A DNA stretch of 64,000 bases from Candidatus Brevundimonas phytovorans (GTDB lineage: Bacteria > Pseudomonadota > Alphaproteobacteria > Caulobacterales > Caulobacteraceae), in assembly GCA_029203145.1 (NCBI GenBank), contig CP119309.1:3125001-3189000 (forward strand). The letters run 5' to 3'. Below are positions 8,381 through 16,117 of the stretch, piece by piece. Within the stretch, counting starts at the first letter, position 1; every line of letters starts with the position of its first letter. The notes beneath the pieces were generated by a model, which was not told where the DNA came from, searched no databases, and was given only the letters and a program-made list of their open reading frames with translations. A program made the translations under genes and the position numbers.

Positions 8381-9085
8381 ATGGCCGACCTGTCCGCCTA
8401 TCCGATCACTCGCCAGTATCCGGCCCAGCATCCCGACCGGCTGCAGCTCTACTCCCTGCCGACGCCGAACGGGGTCAAGGTCTCCATCCTGCTGGAGGAG
8501 CTGGGTCTGGCCTATGAGCCGCATCTGGTGGACATCGGCCAGAACGAGACCTGGACGCCCGACTATCTGTCGCTGAACCCCAACGGCAAGATCCCGGCCA
8601 TTCTCGACCCGGACGGCCCGAGCGGCAAACCGTTGGCCCTGTTCGAATCCGGGGCCATCCTGGTCTATCTCGCTGAGAAGACCGGGCGTTTCCTGCCCGC
8701 CGATCCGGCGGCGCGTTACGAGACCCTCCAGTGGGTCTTCTTCCAGATGGCGGCGATCGGCCCGATGTTCGGCCAGGTCGGCTTCTTCCACAAGTTCGCC
8801 GGGCGCGAGTATGAGGACAAGCGCCCGCGCGACCGCTACGTTGCCGAGTCGCGGCGCCTGCTGGGGGTTCTGGAGGGGCGTTTGGAGAGCCGCGACTGGA
8901 TCATGGGCGAGGACTACACCATCGCCGACATCGCCAGCCTGGGCTGGGTGCGCAACCTGATCGGCTTCTATGAGGCGGGTGATCTGGTGGGGTTCGCTGA
9001 CTTCCCACACGTCGCCGCCTGGCTGGAGCGCGGGCTGGCGCGTCCGGCGGTGCAGCGGGGTCTGAACATCCCGGCGCGACCGTAA
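8381..9085 (+). CDS. Glutathione S-transferase, YfcG/YghU-like
   Basis: A 234-residue cytosolic GST of the bacterial Ure2p-like (nu-class) type. The N-terminal thioredoxin fold has LYSLPTPNGVKVSILLEELG, a Thr-Pro-Asn-Gly active-site loop typical of YfcG/YghU, then the glutathione-binding NPNGKIPAI and FESGAILVYLAEK segments. The C-terminal helical domain has DYTIADIA as the N-capping motif. Members show disulfide reductase or peroxidase activity with glutathione; the substrate here is unknown. The start at 8381 has GGAG six bases upstream and removes a poorly conserved 21-residue extension beginning with GTG. It lies 81 bases after rimM and may be a separate unit. Confidence 0.92.
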   Translation: MADLSAYPITRQYPAQHPDRLQLYSLPTPNGVKVSILLEELGLAYEPHLVDIGQNETWTPDYLSLNPNGKIPAILDPDGPSGKPLALFESGAILVYLAEKTGRFLPADPAARYETLQWVFFQMAAIGPMFGQVGFFHKFAGREYEDKRPRDRYVAESRRLLGVLEGRLESRDWIMGEDYTIADIASLGWVRNLIGFYEAGDLVGFADFPHVAAWLERGLARPAVQRGLNIPARP

Positions 9086-9093
9086 GAGAGATG

Positions 9094-9123
9094 GCGGGGG
9101 CGAGCTCTACGCTGCGCCCCCGC
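9094..9123. terminator. Hairpin between convergent GST and DUF1508 genes
   Basis: A perfect nine-base stem GCGGGGGCG / CGCCCCCGC with a 12-base loop fills the short gap between two convergent genes. No T-run follows on either strand, so it is at best a weak or factor-assisted terminator. Confidence 0.45.
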
Positions 9124-9128
9124 TGAAC

Positions 9129-9302
9129 TCAGACTTCTTCGGTCGGGGCGTCGCCGACGTGCTTCTTGATCGACTCGATGGCGCGTTTGGCCCCCGACTT
9201 GTCGGAATAGCCCTCGGTCGAGAAGATGATCTCGGAGTTGTATTTGAACCGGACGCGGAACTCGCCGGCCTTGTCCTGATAGACTTCGAACTTGTGCGCC
9301 AT
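9129..9302 (-). CDS. Small DUF1508 (YegP-like) protein
   Basis: A 57-residue protein made of one DUF1508 beta-beta-alpha unit: KFEVYQDKAGEFRVRFKYNSEIIFSTEGY followed by the helix KSGAKRAIESIKKHV. YegP of E. coli has two such units; single-unit forms are common. Its function is unknown. The ATG at 9302 has AGAGAGG at good spacing; an open extension upstream lacks conservation. Two copies of CTCTCACAGT lie 36 bases apart at 9344 and 9380 in its upstream region, a possible operator. Confidence 0.85.
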   Translation of the reverse strand: MAHKFEVYQDKAGEFRVRFKYNSEIIFSTEGYSDKSGAKRAIESIKKHVGDAPTEEV

Positions 9303-9402
9303 CGTCGCCTCTCTGCTGGGCCGGGTGTCGACCAGAGGCGACGCTCTCACAGTCAGGCTCGACGTGGAAAGCCGCTGTTCTCTCACAGTGGCGTGATGGG
9401 GT

Positions 9403-10575
9403 TCAGGCGCGCGGCTTGATCCAGCGCCGCGCCGCGAGGGCGATGAAGCCGATCGCCAGGCCCCAGAAGGCCGAACCGACCCCGAACAGGGCGACGCCCG
9501 AGGCCGTGGCGGCGAAGGTCAGCACCGCCGCCTCGCGGTCCTCGACTACGCTCATCATGCCGCTCAGCGATCCTGTCAGCGGCGCGATCAGGGCCAGGCC
9601 GGTGATGACGGCCAGCGCCCCCGTCGGCATGGCGATGAACAGGCCGGCCAGCGGCGCGGCGAACAGGGCGACGACCAGATAGATCAGGCCGTAGAGGACG
9701 CCGACGGTCCAGCGGCGCTCGGGATCAGGGTGGGCCTCGGGTCCGGTGCAGAGGGCGGCGGTGATGGCGGCCAGATTGACCCCGTGGGCGCCGAAGGGGG
9801 CGAGGACCGTGCTGGTCAGGCCGCCCCAGAAGATCAGCTTTCCGGCGGGCGGGGCGTAGCCGGCGGCCCTCAGCACCACCAGACCGGGCAGGTTCTGCGA
9901 GGCCAGGGTCACCAGATAGAGGGGCAGGGCCAGGCTGATCGCCGCCTTCCAGTCAAAGCCGGGCATGACCGGCGACAGCTCGCCGAACAGGCCGGTCCCG
10001 GCGGGCAGGCCGAGCTGACCCCTCAGCGTCAGAACCGCGAAGGCGGCGACCAGAACCGCCGGCAGGGCCCAGGCGGCGGCGACCCTTCGCATGATCAGGA
10101 AGACCGCCAGCAACCCCGCCGCCAGCGCCATGTCGGCGGGGAAGACCAGAAACAGCTTCAGACAGAAGGGCAGCAGCACCCCCGCCAGCATGGCCGAGGC
10201 GACAGCCGCGGGAATACGCTCGGCCAGCCGTCCCAAGGCGGGGACGAGGCCTGTCAGCACCATCAGCAGCCCAGCGATGACGAAGGCGCCGACGGCGGTC
10301 GACCATCCCAGCCCCAACGTCGAGGCCGCCAGCAGGGCCGCGCCGGGCGTCGACCAGGCCAGGACGACTGGCATCTTCAGTCGCCAGCTCAGCACCGCGC
10401 CCGGCAGGCCGATGCCGAGGCAGAGGGCCGTGACCATGGAGATGATCTGGGCGGGCGAGGCGCCCAGCGTCTGCCCGGCCTGAACGATCAGGGCCACCGT
10501 GCCGCCGAAACCGACGACCATCGCCACGGCGGCGGCGGAGAAGCTGGCGGGGGGCGGCAGACGCGACGAACTCAT
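9403..10575 (-). CDS. benE: BenE-family benzoate/H+ symporter
   Basis: A 390-residue integral membrane protein with about 11-12 hydrophobic helices, matching BenE, a purine/xanthine-permease-like inner-membrane transporter. Recognisable segments are PAQIISMVTALCLGIG near the N-terminus, LAWSTPGAALLAA, the LASQNLPGLVVLRAAGY motif in the middle, and FGAHGVNLAAITAALC. Known members import benzoate, but there are no benzoate-degradation genes nearby, so the substrate is an inference. It is followed on its own strand by the DUF1508 gene after 100 bases. Confidence 0.88.
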   Translation of the reverse strand: MSSSRLPPPASFSAAAVAMVVGFGGTVALIVQAGQTLGASPAQIISMVTALCLGIGLPGAVLSWRLKMPVVLAWSTPGAALLAASTLGLGWSTAVGAFVIAGLLMVLTGLVPALGRLAERIPAAVASAMLAGVLLPFCLKLFLVFPADMALAAGLLAVFLIMRRVAAAWALPAVLVAAFAVLTLRGQLGLPAGTGLFGELSPVMPGFDWKAAISLALPLYLVTLASQNLPGLVVLRAAGYAPPAGKLIFWGGLTSTVLAPFGAHGVNLAAITAALCTGPEAHPDPERRWTVGVLYGLIYLVVALFAAPLAGLFIAMPTGALAVITGLALIAPLTGSLSGMMSVVEDREAAVLTFAATASGVALFGVGSAFWGLAIGFIALAARRWIKPRA

Positions 10576-10627
10576 GCGGCGAAGCTAGGCCGGGCGACGG
10601 CGGCCTGGAAGCGAAACCTGTTTCCTC

Positions 10628-10725
10628 CGCTCATCCCGGCGGACGCCGGGACCCAGTGCTTTGGCTTCATCTGCCTCGCCAAGATCGAAGCGCCAAAGAG
10701 AAGGCGGCATCCTTGGCTCTTACTG
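10628..10725. repeat. Dispersed inverted repeat, copy 2 of 3 (CTTTGGCTTC family)
   Basis: The left arm CCGCTCATCCCGGCGGACGC and core CCCAGTGCTTTGGCTTCA match the other copies, and the right half begins with the shared GGCTCTTACTGG but breaks off before the outer right arm. It lies upstream of benE and just beyond the fabI terminator. The missing right arm suggests a decayed copy. Confidence 0.7.
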
Positions 10726-10735
10726 GTCACGCAGC

Positions 10736-10764
10736 AAAAAGGGCCGCCGGTTTCCCGACGGCCC
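10736..10764 (-). terminator. Rho-independent terminator of fabI
   Basis: Read on the minus strand, GGGCCGTCGG-GAAA-CCGGCGGCCC is followed by TTTTT. It sits 30 bases past the fabI stop codon. Confidence 0.85.
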
Positions 10765-10793
10765 CTTGATCTTGTTCCGAACCCCGGTCGGGT

Positions 10794-11615
10794 TCAGCCC
10801 TCCATGTCGTCCGGCAGGCCGACGGCGTGGAAGCCGGCGTCGACGTGGACGACTTCGCCCGTGGTCGAGCGGCCCAGGTCCGAGCACAGCCACAGGGCGG
10901 CGCCGGCGACGCCTTCCATCGAGGTCTCTTCCTTGATCAGCGAGAACTGCGCCGACTTGGAGTGCAGGCCGCGCCCGCCCGAGATGCCGGCCAGCGACAG
11001 GGTGCGCATCGCGCCCGCCGAGATGGCGTTGACGCGGATGTTCTTCGGACCCAGGTCGCGGGCGATGTAGCGGGTCGCGGCTTCCAGGGCGGCCTTGGCC
11101 ACGCCCATGGTGTTGTAGTTGGGGATGACCCGCTCGGACCCCAGGTAGGTCAGCGTGATCATCGAGCCGCCGTTGGGCATCAGCCTGGCCGAGCGCTTGG
11201 CCACATCGACGAAGCTGAAGGCCGAGATGTTCATGGCCAGCAGGAAGCTGTCGCGGGTGGTGTTGTCGACGAAGGAGCCCTTCAGCTCGTCCTTGTTGGC
11301 GAAGGCCACCGAGTGGACGACGAAGTCGATCGTGCCGAACTCTTTTTCCAGCTCGGCGAAGGCGACGTCCATCGAAGCGTCGTCGGTGACGTCGGCCTGG
11401 ATCAGCAGCTTGGCGCCGACGCTCTCGGCCAGGGGGCGCACGCGGCGCTCAAGGCTTTCGCCGAGGTAGGTGAAGGCCAGCTCGGCGCCCTGGGCGGCCA
11501 GCTGCGAGGCGATGCCCCAGGCGATGGAACTGGAGTTCGCGACCCCCATGATCAGGCCCTTCTTGCCCTTCATCAGGTCGCCGGTGGGCATATCCCAGCC
11601 TTCGCTCGTCGCCAT
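10794..11615 (-). CDS. fabI: Enoyl-[acyl-carrier-protein] reductase (NADH) FabI
   Basis: A 273-residue FabI that carries out the last reduction in each cycle of fatty acid elongation and is the usual triclosan target. The divergent-type nucleotide fold starts with GLIMGVANSSSIAWGIA. The catalytic pair is in NYNTMGVAK (Y167, K174), with the FabI-specific TYLGSERVIPNYN context, and the substrate loop follows (AMRTLSLAGI). GGAGA lies seven bases before the ATG at 11615; an upstream extension to 11675 is unlikely. It is divergent from the DUF2794 gene and is followed by its own terminator. Confidence 0.97.
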   Translation of the reverse strand: MATSEGWDMPTGDLMKGKKGLIMGVANSSSIAWGIASQLAAQGAELAFTYLGESLERRVRPLAESVGAKLLIQADVTDDASMDVAFAELEKEFGTIDFVVHSVAFANKDELKGSFVDNTTRDSFLLAMNISAFSFVDVAKRSARLMPNGGSMITLTYLGSERVIPNYNTMGVAKAALEAATRYIARDLGPKNIRVNAISAGAMRTLSLAGISGGRGLHSKSAQFSLIKEETSMEGVAGAALWLCSDLGRSTTGEVVHVDAGFHAVGLPDDMEG

Positions 11616-11721
11616 GGGTTCGTCTCCGTATCTGAACTTGATCCGCCTTTTGGACGCGTGGCGCGCGGGTGACAAGTCGCGGCGCCGCTGGCGTTCGGCG
11701 CAGGCCTGCTTAAGTTGACAG

Positions 11722-12063
11722 ATGATGAGCCTTGATCCGAACAGTTCAGACGTCTCTCAACCCGGTCCGGTCTTCTTTGATCGACAGGAACTGGGGCTGG
11801 TGCTGCGGGTCTATGGCCGCATGGTCGCGGCTGGCGAATGGCGCGACTACGCCATGATCGGCCACAAGGAGGTGGCGGAATTCGCCGTCTTCCGCCGTTC
11901 GGGCGACGCGCCGCTCTACCGGATCGAGAAACGCCCGGCCCTGCGCCTGAAACAGGGCCAGTGGGCCGTGATCGGCGAGGGCGGCCATGTGCTGAAGCGC
12001 GGGCGAGACCTGGCCCAGGTGCTGCGGGTGTTCGACAGCAGGAAGTTCACCGTGGTGGAATAG
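11722..12063 (+). CDS. DUF2794 family protein
   Basis: A 113-residue soluble protein of the alphaproteobacterial DUF2794 family, recognised by FFDRQELGLVLRVYGRMVAAGEWRDY and the later PLYRIEKRPAL and VLKRGRDLAQVLRV segments. Its function is unknown. Two adjacent ATG codons (11722 and 11725) make the start ambiguous by one residue. It is divergent from fabI with 106 bases between starts. The inverted repeat copy 3 begins seven bases after its stop. Confidence 0.9.
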   Translation: MMSLDPNSSDVSQPGPVFFDRQELGLVLRVYGRMVAAGEWRDYAMIGHKEVAEFAVFRRSGDAPLYRIEKRPALRLKQGQWAVIGEGGHVLKRGRDLAQVLRVFDSRKFTVVE

Positions 12064-12070
12064 CCACCCA

Positions 12071-12186
12071 CCGCTCATCACCGCGGAGGCGGGGACCCAG
12101 TGCTTTGGCTTCAAGACACTTCGATCAACGGAGAAACGCTCCGCCCGGCGCTCTTACTGGGTCCCCGCCTCCGCGGGGATGAGCGG
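12071..12186. repeat. Dispersed inverted repeat, copy 3 of 3, intact
   Basis: This is the most complete copy. The left arm runs 12071-12101 (CCGCTCATCACCGCGGAGGC, then GGGGACCCAGT) and the right arm 12156-12186 (ACTGGGTCCCC, then GCCTCCGCGGGGATGAGCGG), about 30 bases each with one mismatch. The 54-base centre starts with the shared TGCTTTGGCTTCAAG. An RNA copy would fold into one long stem, and the element lies at the 3' end of the DUF2794 gene. Confidence 0.85.
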
Positions 12187-12209
12187 ATAGGGTTGCTGTC
12201 AGTGCAATG

Positions 12210-12239
12210 AAAAAGGCCCCGACGTTTCCATCGGGGCCT
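12210..12239 (-). terminator. Rho-independent terminator of the BI-1 gene
   Basis: Minus-strand AGGCCCCGA / TCGGGGCCT with an eight-base loop is followed by TTTTTC. It lies 24 bases after the stop codon of the minus-strand gene. Confidence 0.85.
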
Positions 12240-12262
12240 CCAAACTCAGTCGTTTCCGACTT

Positions 12263-13012
12263 CTATTCCCGGCTGCCGCCCATGAAGGCTAGCAGGAACT
12301 GGAACAGGTTGATGAAGTTGATGAACAGGCTCAGGGCGCCGAAGCCCGTGGCCACGCCCATGGCTTCCTGATTACCGCCGAGCGCGTAGTAGGTCATCTT
12401 CAGGCGCTGGGTGTCATAGGCGATCAGACCCGAGAAGATCAGCACGCCGAGACCCGAGATGATCAGGTACATGACGCCCGACTGCATGAACATGTTCACC
12501 AGCGAGGCGATGATCAGGCCGATTACGCCCATGATCAGGAAGCTGCCCATGGCGGTCAGGTCCTTCTTGGTCGTGTAGCCGAACAGGCTGAGACCGCCGA
12601 AGGCCGCCGCCGTGACGAAGAAGGTCGAGGCCAGCGAACCGCCGGTGTAGCGCAGGAAAAGGACGCCGAGGCCCGCGCCGATGGTCGAAACCACGGCCCA
12701 GTAGAGCATATTCACGCCCTTGGCCGTCGGGTTCTTCATGAAGAACATGGAGCCGAACAGCATGACCAGCGGCGAGAACTGGATGATCATGCCCAGCAGG
12801 GTCAGGCCGATGCGGCCGTCGTCGGTGCGGGCGAACAGCAGTTGCTGCACGGCGGGCACGTTGCCGGTGACATAGGCGAGGGCGCCGGCGACCACGAGGC
12901 CGAGGGCCAGCTTGTTGTAAACGCCGAGCATGAAGGCGCGCAGACCAGCGTCGACGGACATGTCCGCCGACTGCGGAAGCGGGCGCGCATAACCGTTGTT
13001 GAAGTCGCTCAT
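12263..13012 (-). CDS. Bax inhibitor-1/YccA family membrane protein
   Basis: A 249-residue protein with seven predicted membrane helices and the BI-1 fold; bacterial relatives (YccA, YbhL, BsYetJ) modulate FtsH or leak calcium with pH dependence. The N-terminal 20 residues are soluble. Family features include MLGVYNKLALGLVVAGALAY in helix 1, the conserved FGGLSLFGYTTKKDLTAMGSFL segment, and LSGLIAYDTQRLK with the acidic residue near the last helices. The start codon lies 125 bases from the divergent thpR. Its cellular role here cannot be read from the sequence. Confidence 0.92.
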   Translation of the reverse strand: MSDFNNGYARPLPQSADMSVDAGLRAFMLGVYNKLALGLVVAGALAYVTGNVPAVQQLLFARTDDGRIGLTLLGMIIQFSPLVMLFGSMFFMKNPTAKGVNMLYWAVVSTIGAGLGVLFLRYTGGSLASTFFVTAAAFGGLSLFGYTTKKDLTAMGSFLIMGVIGLIIASLVNMFMQSGVMYLIISGLGVLIFSGLIAYDTQRLKMTYYALGGNQEAMGVATGFGALSLFINFINLFQFLLAFMGGSRE

Positions 13013-13137
13013 CGCGAAAGAAGTCTCCTAAGTGGACGGCAAATGCCGACCTTGACGGGAAATATCGTGACGGACGGCCCGTCTTGCAAGGAAAACCCGA
13101 CTTCCGGCCTGGCGTTCCGGGCGCTACCAAGGGTCGC

Positions 13138-13677
13138 ATGCTGCGCCTGTTCACCGCCATCGCCATTCCCGAAGACGTCGCCGAGACGCTTCAGCGCCGT
13201 CAGTCCGGCCTGCCCGGCGCGCGCTGGCGACCGCTGGACGCCCTGCACGTCACCCTGGCCTTCTATGGCGAGGCGTCCGAAAGGACGGCCGACGATCTGG
13301 CCTCGGAACTGAGCCGAGCCGAGGGCGGCGGGGCCTTCGAGATCACCCTGAACGGCGTCGGGGCCTTCGGCGACGCCCACCGCACCCACACCCTGTGGGC
13401 GGGGCTGGAACGGTCGGAGCCGCTGAACGTCCTGGCCGGGCGCTGCCGCGCGGCGGGCGAGCGGGCGGGCGTGCCGCCGGAGAAGCGCGAGTACCGGCCG
13501 CACGTGACGCTGGCCTATCTGAAGCCCCAGGCGAACCCGGACCGCATCGGGGCCTGGATCGCCGGGCACAACCTGCTGCAGTCGCCGCCGATCCGGGTGG
13601 ATCGCTTCGGCCTCTATTCCAGCGTCCTGACCAGCGACGGCAGCGTTTACAGCCTGGAGCGGGAGTATCTCCTGTGA
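13138..13677 (+). CDS. thpR: RNA 2',3'-cyclic phosphodiesterase (ThpR, LigT)
   Basis: A 179-residue 2H phosphoesterase. The two HxTx motifs are visible: HVTL at residues 37-40 and HVTL at 122-125, spaced as expected. It opens cyclic phosphate ends of RNA and can join 2'-5' tRNA halves in vitro; its physiological role is unclear in all bacteria. The ATG at 13138 has AAGGG five bases upstream; the longer frame from 13084 starts with unconserved residues. Its last codons overlap the GTG start of the next gene by four bases (GTGA), so the two are probably translated together. Confidence 0.93.
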   Translation: MLRLFTAIAIPEDVAETLQRRQSGLPGARWRPLDALHVTLAFYGEASERTADDLASELSRAEGGGAFEITLNGVGAFGDAHRTHTLWAGLERSEPLNVLAGRCRAAGERAGVPPEKREYRPHVTLAYLKPQANPDRIGAWIAGHNLLQSPPIRVDRFGLYSSVLTSDGSVYSLEREYLL

Positions 13678-14237
13678 TCGAGCGTCCGACCTCGCCGCTT
13701 GGCCCGACGCTGGAGACCGAGCGGCTGTTCCTGCGTCCGCCGACGCATGATGACTTTCCGCGCTGGGCCGACTTCATGAGCGACCCGGAGACGACCCGCT
13801 TCATCGGCGGAGCGCAGTCGAAGCATGAGGTCTGGCGGGGGATCGCCGCGGTCGCGGGCATGTGGGCTCTGCAGGGCGAGGGCATGTTCTCGGTGATCGA
13901 GAAGGCCACCGGAAACTGGATGGGCCGCATCGGGCCGCTGCACCCCTACGACTGGCCGGGGCGCGAGGTGGGCTGGAGCCTGCACCGCGACGCCACGGGC
14001 AAGGGCTATGCGGTCGAGGCGGCGGCCGCGACCATGGACTACGCCTTCGACGTGCTGAACTGGCCCGACGTGATCCACTGCATCGACCCGGATAATCGGG
14101 GCTCGGAAAAGGTGGCTCTGCGACTGGGGTCGAGCAACCGCGGGCCGGGCCGTATCCCGCCGCCGTTCCAGGATCATGTCGTCAATCTGTGGGGGCAGAC
14201 GCGCGAGGAATGGCGCGCCAATCGCACCCGTCTGTAG
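13674..14237 (+). CDS. GNAT family N-acetyltransferase (RimJ/RimL-like)
   Basis: A 187-residue GNAT protein. The N-terminus LGPTLETERLFLRPP is typical of the RimJ/RimL branch that acetylates protein N-termini or small molecules. The acetyl-CoA loop is in the RDATGKGYAVEAAAA segment (residues about 103-117). The C-terminal half is shorter and less typical than most relatives (ALRLGSSNRGPG). The GTG at 13674 is the likely start: it has GGGAG upstream and overlaps the thpR stop by four bases. The substrate is unknown. Confidence 0.87.
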   Translation: MIERPTSPLGPTLETERLFLRPPTHDDFPRWADFMSDPETTRFIGGAQSKHEVWRGIAAVAGMWALQGEGMFSVIEKATGNWMGRIGPLHPYDWPGREVGWSLHRDATGKGYAVEAAAATMDYAFDVLNWPDVIHCIDPDNRGSEKVALRLGSSNRGPGRIPPPFQDHVVNLWGQTREEWRANRTRL

Positions 14238-14303
14238 CCGCCAGGTCATCCGAAGCCGGGCGCCGGGCGTAAGGGCCCCGTCGGGATTTTCGGAGGACGC
14301 CGT

Positions 14304-14846
14304 ATGAAACACCCCAGGTTTGAGCGCCATGCCCTGCCCGCGGCGGCGGCCGTGGTGGTCGCCGTCCTGTTGGCCAGCCCGGCCCTGGCCCAGGCCGAGG
14401 CGGTCGATCTGGACCGCTTCGACGGCCGCTGGTTCGAGATCGTCCGCAATCCCAACGATGTTCAAAAGGATTGCAGCCGCGCCCAGATCGACTTCACGCC
14501 CCAGGCCCCCGGGAGCCGCTACGCCATCGCCGTGACCTGCACCCGGCGACCGGGCGGACAGATAGAAACCCTTCGCGCCAACGCTCGCGTCACCGACGCC
14601 GCGACGCGGGCCAAGTTCCGCTTCACCTTGCGGGGCCTGCTCAGTTTCGGCGGTCTGGCGGGCCAGAACTACTGGGTATGGGATCACGCCCCTGACTATA
14701 GCTGGGCCATCATGGGCCTGCCGAACAAGTCTCACTGGTGGATCTGGCACCGCAGCCAGAGCCCGTCCGAGGCGACCCGGACGCGTCTGATCGCGCGGGC
14801 GCGGGAACTGGGCTTTGGCGGCGAGCCGGTGCACACCGGCCGCTGA
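14304..14846 (+). CDS. Secreted lipocalin (Blc-like)
   Basis: A 180-residue lipocalin with a cleavable signal peptide (cleavage probably after ASPALAQ, residue 30). The lipocalin signature GRW is at residues 41-43, and the C-terminal strands read YSWAIMGLP...WWIWHR, as in Blc. C57 and C79 could form a disulfide. There is no lipobox, so it is a soluble periplasmic protein rather than a lipoprotein like E. coli Blc. Such proteins bind lysophospholipids or fatty acids. GGAGGA precedes the ATG. Confidence 0.88.
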   Translation: MKHPRFERHALPAAAAVVVAVLLASPALAQAEAVDLDRFDGRWFEIVRNPNDVQKDCSRAQIDFTPQAPGSRYAIAVTCTRRPGGQIETLRANARVTDAATRAKFRFTLRGLLSFGGLAGQNYWVWDHAPDYSWAIMGLPNKSHWWIWHRSQSPSEATRTRLIARARELGFGGEPVHTGR

Positions 14847-14865
14847 ACGGCGTCGCTTGCGGCGG

Positions 14866-14880
14866 GAACATAGGTGGAAC
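14866..14880 (+). promoter_or_regulatory. SOS box (LexA site) of mmcB
   Basis: GAAC-ATAGGTG-GAAC fits the alphaproteobacterial LexA operator GAAC-N7-GAAC exactly. It ends 11 bases before the mmcB ATG, a repressing position. MmcB is known to be damage-inducible in Caulobacter, which supports the call. Confidence 0.8.
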
Positions 14881-14891
14881 ATAAAGGCGGC

Positions 14892-15338
14892 ATGACCGCC
14901 TCCGCCCTGCATCTCGAACTGGTCTTCAGTCGCCCCGAGACGACCCTGTCGGTCACGCGCGGGGCGGCGCGGCTGATGCTGGATATGGGCTATGCGCCCC
15001 TGCTGGAGGTCTGCCTGCCCAATGGTCGGCGCGCCGACGTCATGGCCCTGGGGCCCAAGGGCGACGTGGTCATCTGCGAGGTGAAGTCAGGGATCGACGA
15101 TTATCGCGTGGACCGCAAATGGCAGGAGTACGGGCCCTTCTGCGACGCCTTCTACTTCGCCGTGGCGCCCGAGTTTCCACAATCCGTCCTGCCCGAGGAG
15201 CCGGGCCTGATCGTCGCCGACGGCTTCGGCGGGGCGGTGGTGCGCGAGGCCCCCGCCACGCCGCTGGCCCCGGCGCGCAGGAAGGCGCTGACCCTGGCCT
15301 TCGCCCGGCTGGGGGCGCTTAGAACCATGCGGGATTGA
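14892..15338 (+). CDS. mmcB: MmcB family DNA repair protein
   Basis: A 148-residue protein of the MmcB family, linked in Caulobacter to survival of mitomycin C damage. The fold looks like a PD-(D/E)xK nuclease: E39, D49 in GRRADV and E63-V-K65 in ICEVKSG are spaced like that active site, followed by KWQEYGPFCDAFYFAV. Nuclease activity is an inference. The ATG at 14892 is preferred over an in-frame GTG at 14874, because the GTG lies inside the SOS box. It is followed by a large inverted repeat and then the convergent regA. Confidence 0.9.
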   Translation: MTASALHLELVFSRPETTLSVTRGAARLMLDMGYAPLLEVCLPNGRRADVMALGPKGDVVICEVKSGIDDYRVDRKWQEYGPFCDAFYFAVAPEFPQSVLPEEPGLIVADGFGGAVVREAPATPLAPARRKALTLAFARLGALRTMRD

Positions 15339-15339
15339 T

Positions 15340-15479
15340 TTTCCTCCCTGTTCGCGGAGCGAATGGGGAGGTGGATCGGCGGCGCAGCCGACGAGATGGA
15401 GGGGGCGACTCCCCGGCGACCGTCTGCGCCGCTCCCTCCACCACTTCGTGGTCCCCCTCCCCACAGGGTGGGGAGGAAA
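15340..15479. repeat. Large inverted repeat (TTTCCTCCC family)
   Basis: The outer arms TTTCCTCCC and GGGAGGAAA close a 140-base element filling the gap between mmcB and regA. Inside, GGAGGTGGATCGGC and GATGGAGGGG face GCTCCCTCCACC and GGTCCCCCTCCCC, so much of the length can pair. It could end transcripts from both sides. It is different in sequence from the CTTTGGCTTC family. Confidence 0.7.
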
Positions 15480-15482
15480 GGC

Positions 15483-16037
15483 TTAGCGAGGCGCCCGCTT
15501 GGCCAGAATCCGCTGCAGCGTCCGACGGTGCATGCCCAGGCGGCGGGCGGTTTCAGAGACATTGTGGTCGCACAGCTCATAGACGCGCTGGATATGCTCC
15601 CAGCGCACCCGGTCGGCGCTCATCGGATTTTCAGGCGGTTCAGGGGCGTCGCCAGTGGACAGCAGGGCCTTGACCACGTCGTCGGCGTCGGCGGGCTTCT
15701 GCATATAGTCGACGGCGCCGGCCTTGACCGCCGCGACGGCGGTGGCGATGGCGCCGTATCCGGTCAGCATGACGATGCGCGCGTCCTCGCGGCGCTCGCG
15801 GATGGCCTCAACCACCTTCAGGCCGTTGCCGTCCTCCAGCCGCATGTCCAGGACGGCGAAGGCGGGGACCGAGACGCGCAGGGCGTCGCCCGCCTCGGCC
15901 ACGGAACCGGCCAGGGTCACGGTGAAGCCGCGGGCTTCCAGCGCCCGACCCAGACGGGTGCGCAGGGCTGCGTCGTCGTCGAGCAGCAGCAGGGTCTTGT
16001 CGGTCAGGGTGGCGATACGGGCTTCGAGTTCGGACAT
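15483..16037 (-). CDS. regA: ActR/RegA-type redox response regulator
   Basis: A 184-residue response regulator of the RegA/ActR/PrrA type. The receiver domain has the acidic pair DDD (20-22), phospho-acceptor D64 in AVLDMRLEDGNGL, and K in MQKPAD. After a short proline-bearing linker comes the Fis-type helix-turn-helix VSETARRLGMHRRTLQRIL, almost invariant in this family. It controls respiration, redox balance and, in relatives, photosynthesis, carbon and nitrogen fixation genes. It lies 80 bases after regB on the same strand, so the two are likely co-transcribed. Confidence 0.95.
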   Translation of the reverse strand: MSELEARIATLTDKTLLLLDDDAALRTRLGRALEARGFTVTLAGSVAEAGDALRVSVPAFAVLDMRLEDGNGLKVVEAIRERREDARIVMLTGYGAIATAVAAVKAGAVDYMQKPADADDVVKALLSTGDAPEPPENPMSADRVRWEHIQRVYELCDHNVSETARRLGMHRRTLQRILAKRAPR

Positions 16038-16117
16038 GGAGTTCTCCTGACGCTCAGGTCGTGCGTCCGCGCGGCATGGTCAAGGTTTTAGCTCCCGACT
16101 GCGACATCAGGTTCCAC

